Below, one piece after another: positions 60,836-64,000 of a stretch of DNA of 64,000 bases. This DNA comes from Chelativorans sp. AA-79 (GTDB lineage Bacteria > Pseudomonadota > Alphaproteobacteria > Rhizobiales > Rhizobiaceae). A program made the position numbers and the translations under genes. Positions within the stretch are counted from its first letter, which is position 1. Each line of letters opens with the position of its first letter. The stretch covers positions 1,442,001 to 1,506,000 of the forward strand of contig NZ_CP120361.1 in assembly GCF_029457495.1 (NCBI RefSeq), in the 5' to 3' direction. The notes beneath the pieces were generated by a model. That model ran no database searches. It was not told where the DNA came from and saw only the letters and a list, made by a program, of their open reading frames with translations.

Positions 60836-61807
60836 TTCTCGTCGCTATCTCGTCGCTCGACTCGAAGGCGCTCAGGTCCACCACATCAAGACGAACATAG
60901 GAATCGATCTCACGGAGCTCGGCCTGATCTCCGAGGAATACGTCACGCGGATGGAGGAACGGAAGGCGGCGGCCGCCACCGTCACCAAGACCAAGTGGCT
61001 CCTCGAAGACCTAGCCAGCCCGCTCGCCAAGCGTCCCATCAAAGAGATCACCCCGGCCGAAATCCTCCAGATCCTCCAGAAGATCGAGAAGAGCGGTCGA
61101 AGAGAGACGGCGCGGCGCTTGCGCGGCGTGATCGGCAGTGTCTTTCGGCTGGCCATTGTCACCCTCAGGGCTGAAACTGACCCGACCCTGGCCCTCCAGG
61201 GCGCGCTCCAGCCGCCGAAAGCCAATGGCCGTGCCGCTATCACTGATGAGAGAAAATTCGGTCAACTGCTTGTGGCGATCGATGACTACGACGGCTGGCC
61301 GACCATCAAAGCTGCTCTCCAGTTCCTCGCCCTCACCTGTGTCCGCCCCGGCGAGGTACGGGGAGCTACCCGCGACGAGTTCGACCTAAGGAAGGCCGTC
61401 TGGCACATTCCAGCAGAGCGCATGAAGATGCGTGCCCCGCACGATGTGCCGCTATCCAAGAGGCGCTTTTGGTCTTGGAAGAGGTCCGGCCGCTCTCCGA
61501 GCACGGCGGATTGATCTTTCCTTCGATCCGCTCGACCAGGCGTCCCCTCTCCGAGAACGCCATGAATGCCGCGCTGCGGCGTATGGGGGACAGCAAGGAC
61601 GAAGTGACCGCCCACGGCTTCCGGGTGACCGCGAGCACCATACTCAACGCCCGCAACTACGATCCAGACGTTATCGAGGCGGTGCTGGCGCACCAAGACA
61701 AGAACGCCATCCGGCGAACCTACAACCGCGCCACCTATTGGGAGCAGCGGGTGACGCTGATGCAGGAGTGGGGAGATTTGCTAGACGCACTGAAGGCGCC
61801 CCGCTAG
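60836..61807 (+). pseudogene. Tyrosine-type integrase, N-terminally truncated and frameshifted
   Basis: Reading starts inside the SAM-like core-binding domain (VTKTKWLLEDLASPLAKRPIKEITPAEILQILQKIE) and enters the catalytic domain with ALQFLALTCVRPGEVRGATRDEFDL (first Arg). Near 61450 a -1 shift is needed to continue as ALLVLEEVRPLSEHGGLIFPS and TAHGFRVTASTILNARNYDPDVIEAVLAHQDKNAIRRTYNRATYWEQR, with HxxR-like GFR, AHQDKN and the Tyr. P4/CP4-57-type. N-terminal arm domain absent, so an inactive relic of an island. Confidence 0.85.
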
Positions 61808-62243
61808 CTTTGCGCACATTCCACAGCTCGCCGCCCTCCAGGCTGGCGTAATCGCCCACAGCGGCGTCATCTTTAGGAGAGAGATAGCTGTTGATCGCGG
61901 AATTTTCTCGTAGCTATCGCTCGGTTTTAAGGAGCTCCCGGAACCTCGTGTGGATGGTTACAGCGTGGTCACCGAAGAGTTCATTCTCCTGCCCGGCGAC
62001 AAGCTACGGGCAAGGTGATGGGCATCGTCCATTTCACTAGAGTCAAAGACGAAGGGGGACTTGAAATCCATTCTGAGGTTGTACTGAGCATGCAGATGCT
62101 GCCTGTACCAACCCGTCCTGCTTCGATGTTTCACTGTTCCTCATCAAACCCAGAGCCGAACAATCGCTTGACCTCAACAGCAACAGGTATGATGTCGGTA
62201 CGATGGACTGGATCTTCACATTCGGCTAGCAGGGGGAGGGCCC
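61808..62243. other. Intergenic region with small coding-like scrap
   Basis: A frame ending at 62019-62021 reads LGFKELPEPRVDGYSVVTEEFILLPGDKLRAR and looks like a gene fragment without a start. Nothing else is recognisable. No tRNA or att repeat matching the integrase was seen. Confidence 0.4.
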
Positions 62244-63527
62244 ATGCTGCCAAGCAGTTCTATGCGCACACAGATCGGGACGCTCATTATCGCAACGAGC
62301 GGGATCCAGTTCGCCAACGGGTTCTTTGGAACCTTCATTTCCTTACGTGTGGCGCTGGAAGACTTCGACGCGATCATGGCGGGCCTCGTGCTCAGCAGTT
62401 ACTTTGCCGGTTTTACAGTTGGCGCGGTGTCATGTGGACGGATCATCGAACGGACTGGGCACATACGCGCATATGCCGCCTTTGCCGGGCTCGCCGTGAC
62501 GGCGACTGCGGCCATGCCTTTGATGGTCGACGCGCTGCCGTGGCTGGCTCTGCGATCCATCGTCGGGTTTGGTTGCGCCGGTATCTTCGTCACGACAGAG
62601 AGCTGGTTGAACGCCAAAGCCCAGCAGTCGGAGCGCGGCCGCATCTTCTCGCTCTATATGGTCGGTACATTTATCGGGCTTGCGTTCGGACAAATCCTGG
62701 TTGGCCGAACAGCAGTCGAAACGGCAGCGCCGTTCAACCTGATCTGCGTCCTGTTTGCCATAGCATTGGTCATGGTATGCACGACGCGTGCCGAGCCGCC
62801 CCGAGCGGTCGGCGCGCCGTTTTTACCATACGGCCGACTCGCGCGCGCCGCGCCAATTGCGGTCGTCGGCGCTGCGCTCACCGGACTGATGACAAGCTCG
62901 TTCTATGCGCTCGTTCCGGCTTGGATGCAGGGCGAGGGCATCAAACAAACGACGATCGGGCTTATCATGCTCGCGGCCGTCTTTGGCGGCCTCGCGTTTC
63001 AGGTTCCGGCCGGTCGACTTTCCGACCGATTTGACCGGCGTCTGGTTCTGGCCGCGCTCAGCGTCGGCCTCGCGATCGTCGCGCTTTTCGTGGTTCAACT
63101 GCCACAGAACCTAACCATGATCATGGCGGGCGGCGTTCTGCTTGGTGGCTTCCTTTCCACTCTGTATCCCGTATGCGTCGCTCATGCGCACGATCGCATG
63201 CCAGCCGATCAGGTGGTGGCCGTAAGCAGCAGGCTCATTCTTGTAAGCGGACTGGGCTCGGTGGCTGGGCCACTCGTCGGCATGAGCATAATGAGGCGCT
63301 TCGATATAGACGGCGTGTTTTACCTGATTGCCACAGCGGCGGGCCTGCTGGCGCTTCTGGCCGTGGGCAGAAGTTTCACTTCATCACCGCCGCCGCACTC
63401 GGAAAGGCCCTTCGATGTTCTGGCACCGCAGACGGCACCTCTCGCGCACGACTCTTCAGGCTCTTCCCATACGTCCGAACTGTCAAAAGGAGGCAAGGTA
63501 GTGCGCGAAGCATCCCGTCCCAAGTGA
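62244..63527 (+). CDS. MFS transporter (YcaD/CynX-like)
   Basis: A 427-residue major facilitator protein starting at ATG 62244 after GGGGGAGG. It is highly hydrophobic with about 12 helices. The loop motif SCGRIIERTGHIRAYAAFAGL after helix 2 and GRLSDRFDRRLVLAAL in the second half are MFS signatures, and CAGIFVTTESWLNAKAQQSERGRIFSLYMVGTFIGLAFGQIL is typical for the YcaD-like clade. A hydrophilic tail of about 50 residues follows the last helix. Substrate unknown, and no neighbour gives a clue. Confidence 0.88.
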   Translation: MLPSSSMRTQIGTLIIATSGIQFANGFFGTFISLRVALEDFDAIMAGLVLSSYFAGFTVGAVSCGRIIERTGHIRAYAAFAGLAVTATAAMPLMVDALPWLALRSIVGFGCAGIFVTTESWLNAKAQQSERGRIFSLYMVGTFIGLAFGQILVGRTAVETAAPFNLICVLFAIALVMVCTTRAEPPRAVGAPFLPYGRLARAAPIAVVGAALTGLMTSSFYALVPAWMQGEGIKQTTIGLIMLAAVFGGLAFQVPAGRLSDRFDRRLVLAALSVGLAIVALFVVQLPQNLTMIMAGGVLLGGFLSTLYPVCVAHAHDRMPADQVVAVSSRLILVSGLGSVAGPLVGMSIMRRFDIDGVFYLIATAAGLLALLAVGRSFTSSPPPHSERPFDVLAPQTAPLAHDSSGSSHTSELSKGGKVVREASRPK

Positions 63528-63611
63528 TGGCCTCGGACCCCACGCCCGTCTGCTGATCCTCGTGCGCACGTGATAATCACGCATTCTCCCCTCGATGCTT
63601 GCTCCTCACTG

Positions 63612-64000
63612 CTAGTTGCCCAATTTCGACTTCAGCCGCTCGATTTCCCCGGTGCTCCAGTCTTGGATGCCGGTCACCTCGACCCAGGCGTCGATGTAAT
63701 GCGCGGGGGCGTAGACATGGCCGTGTCCCATCTGAGCAGTCGTCGCCATTGCCATGTCCACCGCCAGCTGAAGCACTGTCACGACCGGATACCATCGCAT
63801 GTCCGGCGACACATCGGGGCCGCGCGGCGGTCTCATCCAGTCCGGTTCGCGGTAGGCATAGCGGTAGTCGAAGAACGTGACAGGGTCGCTGGCATATTGG
63901 AGATAAACGTACCGCATGGGGCCCCAACTCGATCCCGAGTTCGGCTTCGCGGCTGCGCCATCCTGATTCATGAATCGAGCGAAGGAGCCGTCCCGGAACC
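63612..64000 (-). CDS. Alpha/beta-hydrolase family protein (Abhydrolase_9-like), C-terminal part
   Basis: The frame is open from the window edge to the stop at 63612. RYVYLQYASDPVTFFDYRYAYREPDWMRPPRGPDVSPDMRWYPVVTVLQLAVDMAMATTAQMGHGHVYAPAHYIDAWVEVTG corresponds to the conserved end of PF10081-type hydrolases, including the catalytic-His region GHGH. The internal ATG at 63971 is not the true start, because in-frame coding sequence continues upstream. These proteins are usually about 550 residues with N-terminal membrane helices, so most of the gene lies outside. Confidence 0.75.
   Translation of the reverse strand, partial: FRDGSFARFMNQDGAAAKPNSGSSWGPMRYVYLQYASDPVTFFDYRYAYREPDWMRPPRGPDVSPDMRWYPVVTVLQLAVDMAMATTAQMGHGHVYAPAHYIDAWVEVTGIQDWSTGEIERLKSKLGN

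Noticed and set aside
63569..63581. CGTGATAATCACG palindrome after the MFS gene
   Set aside because: A single short palindrome between convergent genes with no promoter context; it could be chance or a weak terminator stem without a T-run.
1..64000. CRISPR arrays, rRNA or complete prophage
   Set aside because: No regularly spaced repeats, no rRNA-like sequence and no phage structural genes were seen; only integrase, recombinase and IS remnants.

Overview
The window reads as a GC-rich alphaproteobacterial chromosome or large replicon, most likely Hyphomicrobiales (Mesorhizobium/Aminobacter-like). Reasons: many ABC importers of the Liv, Bmp, Ssu and Ugp types, FadR/FCD-type GntR regulators, a FixK-type regulator with its DNA boxes, a DUF1127 protein, plasmid-type ParB debris and rhizobial-style IS3/IS5/IS110 relics. 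No rRNA, complete tRNA or CRISPR array was seen.

Layout. (1) 1-4064: a branched-chain amino acid/amide importer (binding protein, LivH- and LivM-like permeases, the last cut by the window edge) divergent from a GntR regulator. (2) 4065-5900: debris, with an att-like scar, the 5' part of an IS3 element, an unknown small ORF and a truncated ParB gene. (3) 5911-10862: an Ssu/Tau-type importer, an Atz/Trz-type amidohydrolase and a Crp-like regulator. (4) 10866-21984: a long, tightly overlapping operon for biuret-type nitrogen compounds. It carries a Bmp-type importer, formamidase, biuret hydrolase, a second cysteine hydrolase, a cupin, allophanate hydrolase and a TauE-like exporter, with a divergent GntR regulator. 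Biuret would be imported, hydrolysed to allophanate, and AtzF would release ammonia and CO2. (5) 21985-23100: decayed sequence (IS110 relic, gene fragments, recombinase-tail scar).

(6) 23360-47000: a coherent low-oxygen/energy-stress island. It encodes a DUF2267 protein, glycosyltransferase, acyltransferase, phospholipase D, GroEL, a small membrane protein, a ribosome-hibernation/cold-shock fusion, CBS proteins, an APH-kinase fusion, a universal stress protein, PRPP synthetase, PEP synthase, a sugar importer, a FixK-like regulator, glucokinase, a PfkB sugar kinase and an SDR. At least seven intergenic sites match TTGAY-N4-RTCAA closely, and most lie 60-70 bp upstream of a start codon, which fits class II FNR/FixK activation. 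The FixK-like protein encoded inside the island is the obvious candidate regulator.

(7) 47306-52292: a HlyD/RbbA/YhhJ-type efflux system. (8) 52554-54907: recombinase, IS3, IS110 and IS5 remnants. (9) 54912-57299: SnoaL-like and DUF1127 proteins, a metallo-beta-lactamase-fold hydrolase and a TetR regulator with two 16-bp palindromic operators. (10) 57524-64000: a secreted protein, an IS110 relic, a divergent AraC/SDR pair, a frameshifted integrase, an MFS transporter and the end of an alpha/beta-hydrolase gene.

The same 18-mer, corresponding to the C-terminal tail of a large serine recombinase and resembling a tRNA 3' end, occurs at 4.4, 23.1 and 52.6 kb. These copies bracket the nitrogen-catabolism module and the FixK island, suggesting modular integration.
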